A stretch of DNA of 64,000 nt from Rodentolepis nana (lineage: Eukaryota > Platyhelminthes > Cestoda > Cyclophyllidea > Hymenolepididae): NCBI GenBank assembly GCA_900617975.1, contig UZAE01012017.1, forward strand, positions 1 to 64,000, read 5' to 3'. Position numbers and translations under genes: made by a program. Shown here piece after piece: positions 39,301 through 52,300 of this stretch. Position 1 is the stretch's first letter. Every line of letters starts with the position of its first letter. The notes below the pieces were generated by a model. It saw only the letters and a program-made list of their open reading frames with translations, made no database searches and was not told the DNA's origin.

Positions 39301-42300
39301 GTACGCAAAATGATAATCTCTCTATCCTCACTCTTTGATGGGTTCCTTCTCTCTCTACTGCAAACGTGCTAAATGTGTGCAAGAGATTGCGCATTTACGC
39401 GCAAAAGCAGCACGCAGCAGAGGCGACAGTGTAATTGCTGCTTGTGTAAGTACGCGCTGCGTATGTACGTCCCCACTCAGTGATACGATTGGTGGAGAGC
39501 TTGAGTGCGTACATGGTAGCTCGCACGGTAGCCTCGAGGTCGACAGCCAAGTGTAAGCGACGGAACTGCTGCACCGGCGATATATCGATCGTTTCGTGCA
39601 CATATGTACGCACGCATCCAAATGGGTGGATGTGGTTGGCTCGATGTAGAAAGCGTGATTGGTACTGGTTTAAGGTGAATAGCGCGGAGGTGGCAACTTG
39701 GTGCTAGAGAGACGAGGTGAAGATCCTGAGAGATGAGTAAGCTCTCAGAAAAAGCACCTTTGGTGACTTTTGGACATATGCCAATCTACCTCCGTGTGTG
39801 AGTATCACCGTGTGTATGCGTTTGCACTTCAATGTTGTATACGGAAAATCTGCTGTAACTTGCTCCTAGTTGCCATTCCTAGGACTCTTCTGCTCTCAAG
39901 TTGAATTGAAGTGATTCTCAAAAATCGAAATATTGTCAGTAAATATGTCTGAGTAAAGCATAGTACTCAAAAAGGAAGTATATGATACTATAAACACGTT
40001 TTATTTAAACAAGAGCCAAAAAATACAGTGTTTTGTAGAAAATAAAACGTCTCAATGAGAGGCGTGTTAGTTCAAACGGCTACTGAATGCTAAATAAAAA
40101 TCGATCCTCAAAAAATTACACTTCTATATTGAAGTTGCGCTAAGGGGATTGGATTTAAAGCCAAATGCTTAAGATGAAATAGAATCATACAAATATAAAT
40201 TTTAATAGGTAGATTATAATCAATTTTTTAGGATGTTGTATTTCCTCGAAAAAAATCTACAGATCTTAGCTTATTCTACCGGATTTCAATCAAATTCTGG
40301 AGATAATATATTATTTCGAAAAGTTTCATTTTGAGAAAGCTTTAATTCCAAACTTCTCACTGGGAAACATTAATCACTAACTGTCTACTGAAATATAAGT
40401 GGTAGAAAACATTTTTATCAAATTTTTAGTATAGGGAATTTTAAAGTAATTTTCAAGTGGTAGGCGTTTTGATAGTTATCATTAGCCCTTCAGCTGATTT
40501 CGGGCTTTACAGAGAGAAGGAGGAATATCAAAGTGACAAAAGTCGAAACGGGGGGGGGGCAGAATAATGATTCACAGATGTAGAAGAGACAGACAAATAG
40601 GTGAGTTGAGTACTGTGGAAGGAGTCGAATATGACATACAGTCGGGTCATGGTAGTTTGAAGTCAGAAATCAACTGCCGGTTAATAGACTCTTTTGTCGT
40701 ATGAGTACACGTTGCCCAGGGTGCACCACGTGGCGGTAAGTCTATCGCACACCCAGAATTTTAAAATAAATGTCTACTATAACTCTTCGCCTCCATAACC
40801 CTTTATTTAGGATTGCTTATAATGTGGCTGCATTCAGAATAAAGCTATGCAATTCAAAATGGGCACAACATGGCTCAAGTAAAGCTCGATTAAATGAGTG
40901 TATTGTTGGTAATATGGTCAGTTAACGTCATTAAATTTAAAATTCAAATTTATTCATGACTCCTATCATAGTTTCGATACTGTTGAAAACATTCACTCAG
41001 ATCGTGTTTGTGCACAAAAAATTCGACACCATTGTTTGATATAACTACCTTTTAAGAAATAATAAAACAGAGCCAAGTTTATATGGACGTTTTCCGAAAA
41101 AATTCACGCATTTTTTGAGTGACTCACAAATCTCATTATGAGCCCACCGGCAAATTTCTAACTGCAATTTTAAAGGTCTAAAGGTCTTTGAATCTAGAGA
41201 TCACAATGTCATCAATGCTAACCAAAAGGATCACGTGTATGCTGGAAAATTCTGGAAAGCGTGCGTGCATAGGCTTCTGAGCCAGAGTTCGATATTCGTG
41301 TAACTGAGCATCCAGACTGATAAACCAGACAATAAGCATTTGACAGGTGTTTAGTTGGTGAAAAAATATTACAATTATGAGTTAGGGCATTTTGATTAGC
41401 CGAATCTACCATTTTCTGTTCCTACTCCCTCTCAAAATTGAGCCACCCTAAATTTCCTTTCTGCTCTAATGTTTTTTCCCAATGCTCTTAATATGTTTTT
41501 GGTTGTGAAAATAATGAAACAACAGAATTCAGTCATTATAGCAACCAATTTCAACTTGCACAAGGGTGCTTTTGTTTACTTTTTCTAAACTTTCACAAGT
41601 AGTCTAGAGAATAAAAGGAAATATTTTGCATTTAAGTGAATGCCAAACAAATTTGGTTTTATAAGCGACGGCTTACAGAAAGATAGTTTTTGTTCACTGC
41701 TGTGTATTGACTGTGTCCATGAAAAAAAGCACTAAAATAGTCACAATAATTCTCCGAAATTCCAGTAAGGAATAATAAGAATTGGTTATCTTCGCTGAGA
41801 ATGCCTAGGCAATATTTAAAACGAAACAAATAATATTAAAATTTTCAAGATATATCAATCCATTAGCGCGCCATGAACTTCGGAAACCAACTACCGATTG
41901 AAAATATGGTGGTGTTAATAAGCAGATCGAAGACCAACATAAACTTGCATTCAACACTCAAAACTCCATTTTTATGATGAATTTCTGAGTGCTTTAATAC
42001 GTTTCAATCAAAAGTCAAAATATGTCTTGATTTACCAATACCGTTTCATGTTTACATTTTACTTTCCTTTAAAAGATAGATATATTTACTCCTGTGTGGT
42101 AGACCAGCCAAGTGAATTGAAAGGCCATATCAATAGGTTGTTTATACGTATAACATAACATTGGAATTATCAAATATTTACACACTGAGCTATTAAACTA
42201 ATTCAACAGTACAAAATTTCAACTATTAATCACAAATATTGACATCAAATGTGCCTAAAGAGACGCAGTTAATGAAGAACCATTTGTAGTATTCCATGGA

Positions 42301-45300
42301 TGAGAAATGACAGCAAAGTAACTGAAGAAAATATTACTTGAATTTCCTTTGACTGAGGTCCGCTATGGCTGGAATGCCTACACTTATTTCATTTACCTGT
42401 CCACTGTCCTAGAAAGGCATTAAATAATCGAAACAACACGTTTAACCACTCAATTAAAGTAACCGGTCTGAACAAAGTAGGCATGAACTGACCCAGATAC
42501 CCATAAATGTTACAAAAAGAAGTTGCCATTTCAGTTCCCCCTGGAATTCAAATAACATTTCGTTTGTAATACAAACTCCATTTCGACTTCTTGTTTCAGT
42601 TCTAAAAAAGGTGCTTTCGTTACTATGTCTATTCACATGCCTTGACTTGATCAAACCCGATAAAGGATTCCTCCATTGCCGGGAATTTATTATGCGTTAT
42701 AAAAATATATGGGGGAAAAATAAAAGCTGTAGTTACCTCAACACCAGTGTCTTATGACTTTAAAATCGTTTTGCACTCTCATCCACTAAAAGGAGAAATG
42801 AATGGAAGTGTCTAGACCAACTCTTCGCAATTAGACACACAGGCTACAAAGTAATGAACATCATAGACAGCCGCTTGGTGCCATCCAATGAGGCGATCAT
42901 AAAATATGCATGTAGTAAATAATGTACATTTGGTAATGGAAATATCAATGAAACATGGCTATTTGATACTATGACATTAATTCAAACATTTTAAAAGTCC
43001 CGCTCCCACCTTTTATACATTTTTTTAAATATTCTTTTTAATTATCACTTTTTCACATCATTGGGCGTAATAAGAATAATGGATCACTAATGTGGCAGAC
43101 CTTGAAAATGTCAAGGAAATGCAAATTAAATCATTTTAATACTTGCATCAAGAATCAATCACATAAATTTAGCTTAAAGAGACAGAATTCATCGAATCTC
43201 ATTAAAATATCTTCAATGTCCTGCTTTATATGCTACACCACGCAATAAGACCTTGAAAATTGCAATGAATTTTATAAAAATAAGTGGACGAATAGCATTT
43301 GAGGCATTTAATGACAATGCATTTTACATGAGAATGGTCAGTAAATGGGTTTATGCACGCTAGCAACTACATTCATACGGGTAAAATAGCTCCCTCCCTT
43401 ATAAGTGAAGAGTAAAACAGGAAAAAAGGTGAATACTTGTATGTGACAAAGGACGTAGAAAGCACGATATTTGATCTTTATAAACTAATTGGAGGCTTAA
43501 TTATCAGTTGACAATACAATATGGAAATAAAATGTTCATAAAAGTGTAATGAAGAAATTATCCATGCTCCAACATTCAAGACTTTTTCACCGAATGTTAG
43601 ATTTCTTATTGCCATTGTGACTTATGAGGAATATAAAATTAGGCGTAATTAGGTGGTCAAAAAGTGCTTTTATGAATAGGAAGAAATGTTAAAATCCTAC
43701 TTTCACGGTCTTGGGAAGAAAAGTGATGGATTGAAGTGACTCAACAGAGCATCCAAACTAATAAACCAGTCAATAAGCACTTGGCAAGAATTCAGTTGGT
43801 GTAACAATATTAAAATAATGATTTTGAAACATGTAGCAATGGTCTATACTTTCAATACTGTTAATCGATTTCAATAGATTTCATGTACTGAAAGAAAGGA
43901 TTTTTTCCTTGCAAAGTTATAATTTATAATTATGGCAAATAATGCCACAATTTGACTTAAAATGCTAGAATTATATGGAATATCCTCCATTTGTTTCCCA
44001 TAAATTAACATTTGGGTAATCAACCTTGACAAGAAACAAATTAGTCTAAGTGTTCCCACAGATATAGCCCTGCCAGGCAGCATTGCAGGAAATGAAAGTA
44101 GCGCGTAATGCAAAATTCTAAATTTCGTCCAAGAAATGTATTTCAAAAGTGAAATATAAACAAATGCAATAATTCAATCAATCGATAGGATTCTAAAGAA
44201 AAGACAGTTTATTTTCCTCAGGGTTTTAGACTGAGATATAAAAGGTAATTTTAGCATTTAATTGATAAACAAAGTAAATATTAGTTTGTTTTTCTACATT
44301 TTTTATGTGGCAGCTTAACGAATTCTTTTAAATCACCATAATTCCGCAGGTCAACATTCGCCTAACTTATCTACCATTTGAAAACCCGGGAGGCTAAAAA
44401 TATATTTATATATTTTTAAAGAATTCCAATTTGATTAAAAATTAACTCAATTAAGGATTTTGTCCAATTCTTTGTGGGAAGCATAAGGCGAGCATACTGA
44501 ATCAAAGAATCTCAAGACCACTCGAGGAGTCTGGAACGTGTGGTCGTGAGTACGAAGATCTCTGAACCCACAAACAATCAATAGTCACTGCATGGTTGGC
44601 ATAGCAAAAGTTACATTTAAATGACCCAACTCTATGTTAGTGTCACACACACAACCAGATAAACGCTATTCACATCAGACTGTCTGTTACCTCAATATTG
44701 TTACAATTAAAAAGTAGGGAGAAGTAGTAGTGGCGAGTTGTGGATAAATATCTTTACTTGAATTCAGTCCAGTAGAGCTTGACTTTTTCAAGCCCTGTGT
44801 TATTAAATTAAATACAGTGGTAATAAAAGGTATATAATGTGTGTGCTATAAGGAAACGGGCTTCAAATAGGGAGAGGCTAGTGTGGAGACGAGTGTAAGC
44901 TCCCATTTACCAACAACGAAGATGGGCAAATAAAATCAAAGCAGCGCGATTGTAAATATTAAGGATCAGTTCGAGAAAGGCTCATAAATAAAGAACAAGA
45001 ATTAGGAGTTTAAGTATAACACACGACAAAAAGGGAAAATAAATACTCAAGATCTTAGCTATTATCTTTTTTACGTAACTGTTGTATGTAACTTAGCTCC
45101 ACTTACAATGATGTTACTTAAGGAGTTATCTATAAACAAGCGAATTATGAACTTATTGCTATATTTAACTCTCAATATGGCACCTATTTACACAGAAACA
45201 TCGACTTTAGCGCACATTCACATAAATATGAATGCCGAGAGGATTAATGGAATATATTTCGGTCAAATTTATTTTTCTCTATCTTCATTCAAATGAAAAG

Positions 45301-46300
45301 TATTTAGAGGAGAATTCGTTGCTTTTAAGCTCATCTCCCACAACAGCATCGACCGCTCTCATTCACAATAATGCGGATTTTCTGCATTAATGAACATCAC
45401 AAAAAACCTTCCCAAATAAATTTTCAAATTTGAAGGTTATGAAACAAGTGCAATTATACGTTGAATAAACAAGGTTCTTGACTTGCTAAACGCAAAACTC
45501 AGATGAGTTAGGGCATTCCCACTCCTTCTCAAAATTGAACCACCCTACACTTCCTTCCTGCTCGAATGTTTTTTTCCCAATGCTCTCAAACAGTTTTCGA
45601 TTGTGGTAATATTGAAACGACAGAATTCAGTCACTATAGGAAAACATTCGATTTGTTTAAAACGTATTACGCAGTATAAAACGGTACAAATATAGGGAGT
45701 AAACGAATTTGGGATAAAAACGAAGTTTCAGTTGTTCAAGTAATCAACTTAAGCGAATTAATGGGTACTCAGCTGAGAAATTGATGACAACAGATTTAGT
45801 TACATGTTCCCCAAATCAATTGACTGCGAACTGCTATATCTCATTGTCTCAAAGAGCCCATAGCTCAATAAAAGACAAACCACCAAGTAGGTCTTTATTG
45901 CAAAGTTCCAAGTCAAACATAATTTTACTACTAATTCATTTGAAAAATTCAAAAGATTCAATTAGTCAACAATAGAATACATGGGAAACCTGAATTATTA
46001 AATTAATAATTTTTACTATGATGAAAACATTCATTTTTATCCGTCCTTAGCAATTATCTCTCTGAAATGCAATTATTTCTAAAAAATATATCAGAAAATC
46101 TAACTAAACTTCAGAAATGTGCCAATCAAGATCTTTCTTTAAATAATGGGTTATAGTCTAAAAACAAATCGTATTTTGAATATAAAAGCAAATATTTTTT
46201 AAGCGAAAAAAGAAAATTCATTCTAAACCATTCCTAATTTCTAATATCATACGTTCAGACCCATGTTCCTGTCACTCACAAAGTTGCCAATCTTGAGAGT

Positions 46301-46336
<36 letters not shown>

Positions 46337-49300
46337 ATAAAGGACTAATTTCTATTACAGAAAAAATAATGTACATAGAACATTGTCTGAAGATGGCTCT
46401 GGATTTTCCATAGAAGAGCATATTCACCAGACACTGTAAGCAATAACACTGGATATAAATGACAGAATATAATGCTTAGAAAGCATTTTCGATAAACAAG
46501 GGTAATTAAAAAAGTTACTATTAGTTTATAAATAAATAGTTTCAATTTTTTATTCTGCAAAAATCTGAAGTAACTCCGAGAAATGGTTTAAAATTTGGAT
46601 CGGACAGGAAAAATATGTCCCAAAAGAGAAATTTGTCAAATTTAAAACTACCTGAGGATATAAATGTGCAATTATTGTTCTATCAAACTTTATCCAATTT
46701 ATAAAATTTGAAAACATGCAACTAGTGTTCAAATCCATAAAATTTTTGCAGATTTATTCAATTAAGGTGGTAAATCCAGTTACCTTTCTCGCAATATTAA
46801 ATTATCCGCTTTAGTAATGGGTCGACATAGATGTCAAAATGCATCTACGTGCTTGCTAAAATGTCTTACTCCGAAAATCGATAAATCAAAGTTAAATGAC
46901 TAAGAATAGGCACCAGAACTCACCCGAAAATCTGTGCAAAAAAACAGAAATTGACTTCCTTTAAAACTCAGTAAATCAATAGAAAAGTACACATTCAGAG
47001 TGAACGATTACAATTCTGGGGGAGAGAGAGAGAGGAACTTACAAGGGCATATGTGGCAATGGTGCAAGATCCACCGTCATACATTCGCATCACGTATGTT
47101 TAACTACTGGGTGGAAATGAATCGCTTGCATGTGTGTGCACTCAGATCTTCGGATAAACAAAAACTCAGGGTCGTCGTCGTCGTTCTTCACATAATGTTA
47201 ATTTCATTTGTGCCTGTCAGCATAAGTACACATACATACACACCCCAACCCTGTCTTTGCGTATTCGCTCATTCACCTGATCGGTGATATTCGGTATCAG
47301 CGGGCGGTGGAGACAATATCCAATGGTTAAACGCAAATTGATTCGTCACCTTGTTGCTCTAAGTTCTATTGGTTTAGATTCTGGTCAGACAATCGGACTT
47401 TGCATGATTATTTGAATGATAACAAGACCAAGTTGATGGTGTTCGCATTTAGTTCGATGCTAAGTAAAAAACCGGACGTTCATGAAAGAATCGGAGCCTT
47501 TAGAGTAAAAGCTGCTATGTCTGCTAGTTCACATGTACGTTGGAGCGATGAAGCATTTTTGACAAAAAGCTTAACATTGGACACTGGCTTCGAATTACTC
47601 GTTTAATCGATTGTGTGAGCGCTCCCTTCACCGTTCCTCAATTGTCTCGAGTTTGTACTGTTACCCCAGTTTATGCACCTCATATAAACAACACATCACA
47701 AATGCAGCAACAAATAATGGTTCTGACAAGACCCTCCTTCAGCATCCTCTCTGCTCTCGTTTGTCGTAATTTAATTTGATTGTTCTGCTGTGTTTTTGGC
47801 AACTCCTAAATATTTGCTATTATTCGCGTCCCATACGATTTATGTTTGTATGTGATTAAGTGTCCCCTTATCTTGTCAGATCCTGTTCAGAAATGTACTT
47901 TCTGATTTTCCAAGATCTATTGCTGTTAGTAGTACTACTATTTATATCACCGCGGAGTCTAGGATACATACCATGTATTACTTGGGTTGATTTCGATCGA
48001 TCTGGCTTTATATAAATCGTGGTAACTATGAATTTCAAACGGGAGCAGGGTTCCGTTCCTCTATTTAGACTTCCAAATGTTTCGATATGAATGTGTAATG
48101 GTAACATTGGTCTCTGGGGGGTGGATAAAAAGAATAAGAAGACTTTGTCTGATAGCCTCGTAATTCAACTAATATGTGAGTCTGTTAACCATTCTTTACT
48201 TGAAACTTAGTCGAGGGAAACAATTAATAGGAAGCTTACAAATTGTTGGGGAGGGGGGGGGGGAATAATATGTCAATTAATCAGTTACCAACAGAAATAC
48301 TGCAGTTACTAAGGTTAACATCTGCATAGAAAATCTAACATCCACAGATTTGAAGAAATAATAAGGCAAAATAGAATGTAGAAAAGTTAATTTAATTATT
48401 GAAATATGGGGACTTCAAAGGACGAGTTTAATGTCAGATAATATATAGAAAAAAACGGGATTCATACACCTGACTACTAGCTATGAGCTCAAATTCCCTT
48501 CTATACTTCCTTTAGATGTTCGTTGGTCGCAATAAATACGTATTTTGCGCACAATAGATAGCCAATGTGACCCAGTTAATAATCGAAATGGAAAAAAACA
48601 CACGGTTCTGTTGGATAGCCATAACCTAGACCGTCAATGGAGATGGTGAGCTTTATGTGAGAACGGTTAGTTCGGACAAGATATGACGTGTAGTTATTCC
48701 ACTGTATGCTGTTAACACGCTTCCCTCCAGCGATAACTCATTTTTGTATCAAAAATCCCAATGTCACATCAATTAATAAACTAGATTCTCATTCGTCGCC
48801 TTAGTCCCCATTCTCCTTTCATTCTTCCCGTCTTTTAGTTTTGCTTTCAATAATTGAGTGATCACGTATTCACGAACAGCAATAGTTCTAATGCGTCCAG
48901 TATTTGTTTTCTCCTTTTGGTCAGTCGTCAGTAGAAGAATATTATGAGATTGTTTGCTTTGGAATTGCACGTCAATACTTTCACTTATCGCCCCCTACCC
49001 CTCTGACTTGTTTTATCATTTACACAATTACTTTACTATTTGACAAGCGCGAATTCAGCTTCATAACTAAGATGCAAAGAATGTCACAAAAGCATGAGTA
49101 ATAATAATAATAATAATCCAATCGCCCATATTCATGAAAGCAGTATTAATTTTGCCTCCCATTTAAAATATGACACAGTGTCTCACATTACACAAATCCC
49201 TTTATCTGTGAGTATAAGAAAGCGTCCCTCAAATTTGACACCTTCAAATGATTGCAGGTTGGTGATGTAGTTTTCATCTTTGCAAGTATAAAGCGATAAA

Positions 49301-52300
49301 TTGGCGTAACATTTCATTTTGCATCATAAAGAGGGAATTCCATTCAGTTTCAAATGCAAACCTTTAGTCAAGAAATGTTCCCATCATTTAACCGCCAAAA
49401 AGAACTCTTGTGAAATTCTACAGCTTCAAATATCTTAAAACTGGAAGATAATGAAAAAGAAGTAACACTAATAGCCATTTTCCCCATTTCGGCCCATAGA
49501 AAATTAGTCGCATTCGAGAAGAATTGGGAGGGGGAAAAAATTTAAAAATGTGAAATAATTAAAATAAAATTTAACCCCATAACATTCAGTAAGTACGCCA
49601 CTGGTATATAATAGTTAGAAGATCGCGGCTTCTCTCTGCACCTGACCCGATCAGTACGCAATTTAAATCTACTAGGTGGCCAAATCACCTCAGTAAGCAA
49701 CTAAAAGGTCAAGGAAAATAAGATTGTCGGCGAAATTTTTTAACTCCATCTTGGACTTGTATGCACAAAGGGTAGTTTAGGAAGAAAAACACACTGTCCT
49801 GAATCATTCAGGATTGCTGGCTTTTTATAAGTGGAAGGTTACAAAATTAACATGTACACAGTTAACAGTTACGAAAATTGCTTCAGTTAACGTGTTCACA
49901 GCAGTATGGAACAGCTAATTATGACTAATCTACTTAGACCTTCTCAATCATTGATTTCAAACTTTCACAAGAGTTCCCACCATTGACTCATTTCCCACAA
50001 TGTTACAAATACCGCAGTAGGTTTAATTTGATAATTTGTCAAAACAAATAAGCACCCGGGTTGCGAAAATTAAATCTCAAACACAATTTACTATTCGATC
50101 GGATTATAATTGAATTTTTTAAGTAATTTAAATAATGTGAAAGAATTCAGTCATGAAAAACCGTGGAAATAAAAATATTTCAAAGAATCATGACCTAATA
50201 CCAAGCTCTGATCCAAAGGTACTTAAGAGTTTATATTCACATTGCTCAAGTAGACTTAGCTGAGGGATAATTACTTGTTCTTTAAATAATCAAGCAGAAT
50301 TGGTTGATCGCACCAGATAAAACAAAAGTATTTAAAGTAATAAGCATTCAGGGTTCGTTCGCGTCCAAATTACGCGTTTTCATTAAATTGTTGCAAGCGA
50401 GGCCATTCTTATTGCGTGAAACAGAAACCGCCCTAATTTCTTATGGGAAATGTCAATGCCAAAAACGGGTGGATATATGATGCATGATGAATCACCAATG
50501 GAAGAGGAGGAAAATAATGAAATTTAGTTATTACTTCTTCATCATACTTTAGAAGGCAGTTAGATCTGTTCAATAAGACTATTTAACAAATAAAGCAGGT
50601 AGCGCATTTATAGGTAAAGTAGCGTAAAGATGTATAAATACGTAAATTTAAAGAAAGATGGAAACAGATAACTGGCGAATTTTAAGATCTCCAGGTGGTC
50701 TTCCATAAACAGAGTTGTGAAAATTGAAATGGCAATTTATATATATGGCCAATAAACACTGGAATTGCAGTGAATTTACAGCAAATATTGCATGTATTGC
50801 TATCGTAATAGTCGAAGAAGTAACGCGCATGAATCACAATAAGGAACAAGACGAGCTAACTAAGTTACTCGAATGCAATTAAGGCCCAAATAAGTGGGAT
50901 TGATTTCGTAATAATCAAATAAAAAAATCGACTGAAATGAAGCACTGACTCTTTAAATAACGGTTGGGTAAGAGTTGACTCTAATTATAGCTTGGTGTTA
51001 GTAAATAGGTCCTATTTGGTAATGAGACCTTTATATTAAAAATCATAGAAGCTTTCAACAAATTTAACTAATGATCCAAATAAATTTTCACGGTATTGGG
51101 TGGATATAAATGAAGTGGCATGACCAACAATTCACTTAAATTAACAGTTCACCAGGCTATAAATATATCAAGGGCATTGACACACCCTGCAACTCGAAAA
51201 TCAAACCAAGAGAAGGGGAATTCGAAATATATGGACATCACAAAGTGAATAATGCCCCTTACGAGAAAGTAGGCAATTCAAGATCTCCAAGCGTTCCGAC
51301 TTTACGCTCCTTCCTAACTCCACGTTCCATAGACCAAGTAGGAATATTTTATCATCTTTAGAAACTAACACCAGTAATTTGGCGCATATAATCTGCCTAG
51401 GGGCAGAAATGATTCAGCAAACCTATGCAAGGAAATAAATTTTTGCTCAAAGACCTGCCATATGAATGTGAGAAACATCCCACTAATGTGAATGCTTTGG
51501 TGGGAAACCTCAGTGCTTTGCATACGAGCAGTGAGAATGAGAAATTGGGTAATAAAAAGGAGGATATTAAGTTCTATAGCATATAGGAAAGTTGAAGAGT
51601 AGCTATGCAAAAAAAGCAGCTTCCTACTAACAAACTTGGAAAATATTATTAAGAAATCTGCTTTTCTGTGTATGAATTAAGGAATTAGGATGTCTGGTTG
51701 GATCATAATTAAGTGATTAATTTAAATTCACGTATACTCCTGGACAAATTTTTAACTATGAGAGAAATATAATCAAGGCCGATAAAACCAACTACCAGTA
51801 ACCTTTGTAAGCAGAGAAGAAAGCGGGTTATTTTTCAGAAAATTGGCTGATAGTATTTTCAATTGCTCTGAGTTGGTGGTTGAGGAGAAACAAAAAGGAA
51901 AAAAAGTAAGTCAATTTCAAGTATAGGAAATAAAGTAAAATGTGAAAACAAATCGCACGTAGGTACAATATCGACCGTTTCCTTTATATCCTCTTGAGAT
52001 AGGAATGCAGTAATATCTCCGTCAATATCTTGGCATGCCTCCGATATCAGAGTCCTGATGAAGCATCATCGGTCGACTGATGTTTTGTTATGAGATTAGT
52101 CCAGATATGAATGAGCAATATGATCTGTACAACAAGTAGGGGTAAAAGAGGTATTCCAATAAGTGGAGAGAACCCGGAGGCTATGTGTCCGACAACGATA
52201 GCCCAATAGACAACAATCTGGAGAGCCAAAAATTGGTAGATCCTGGGAGGGAGATGAAAGACTATTGCCATGGTTACGTAGTCAACCAGACCGGCGCCGC

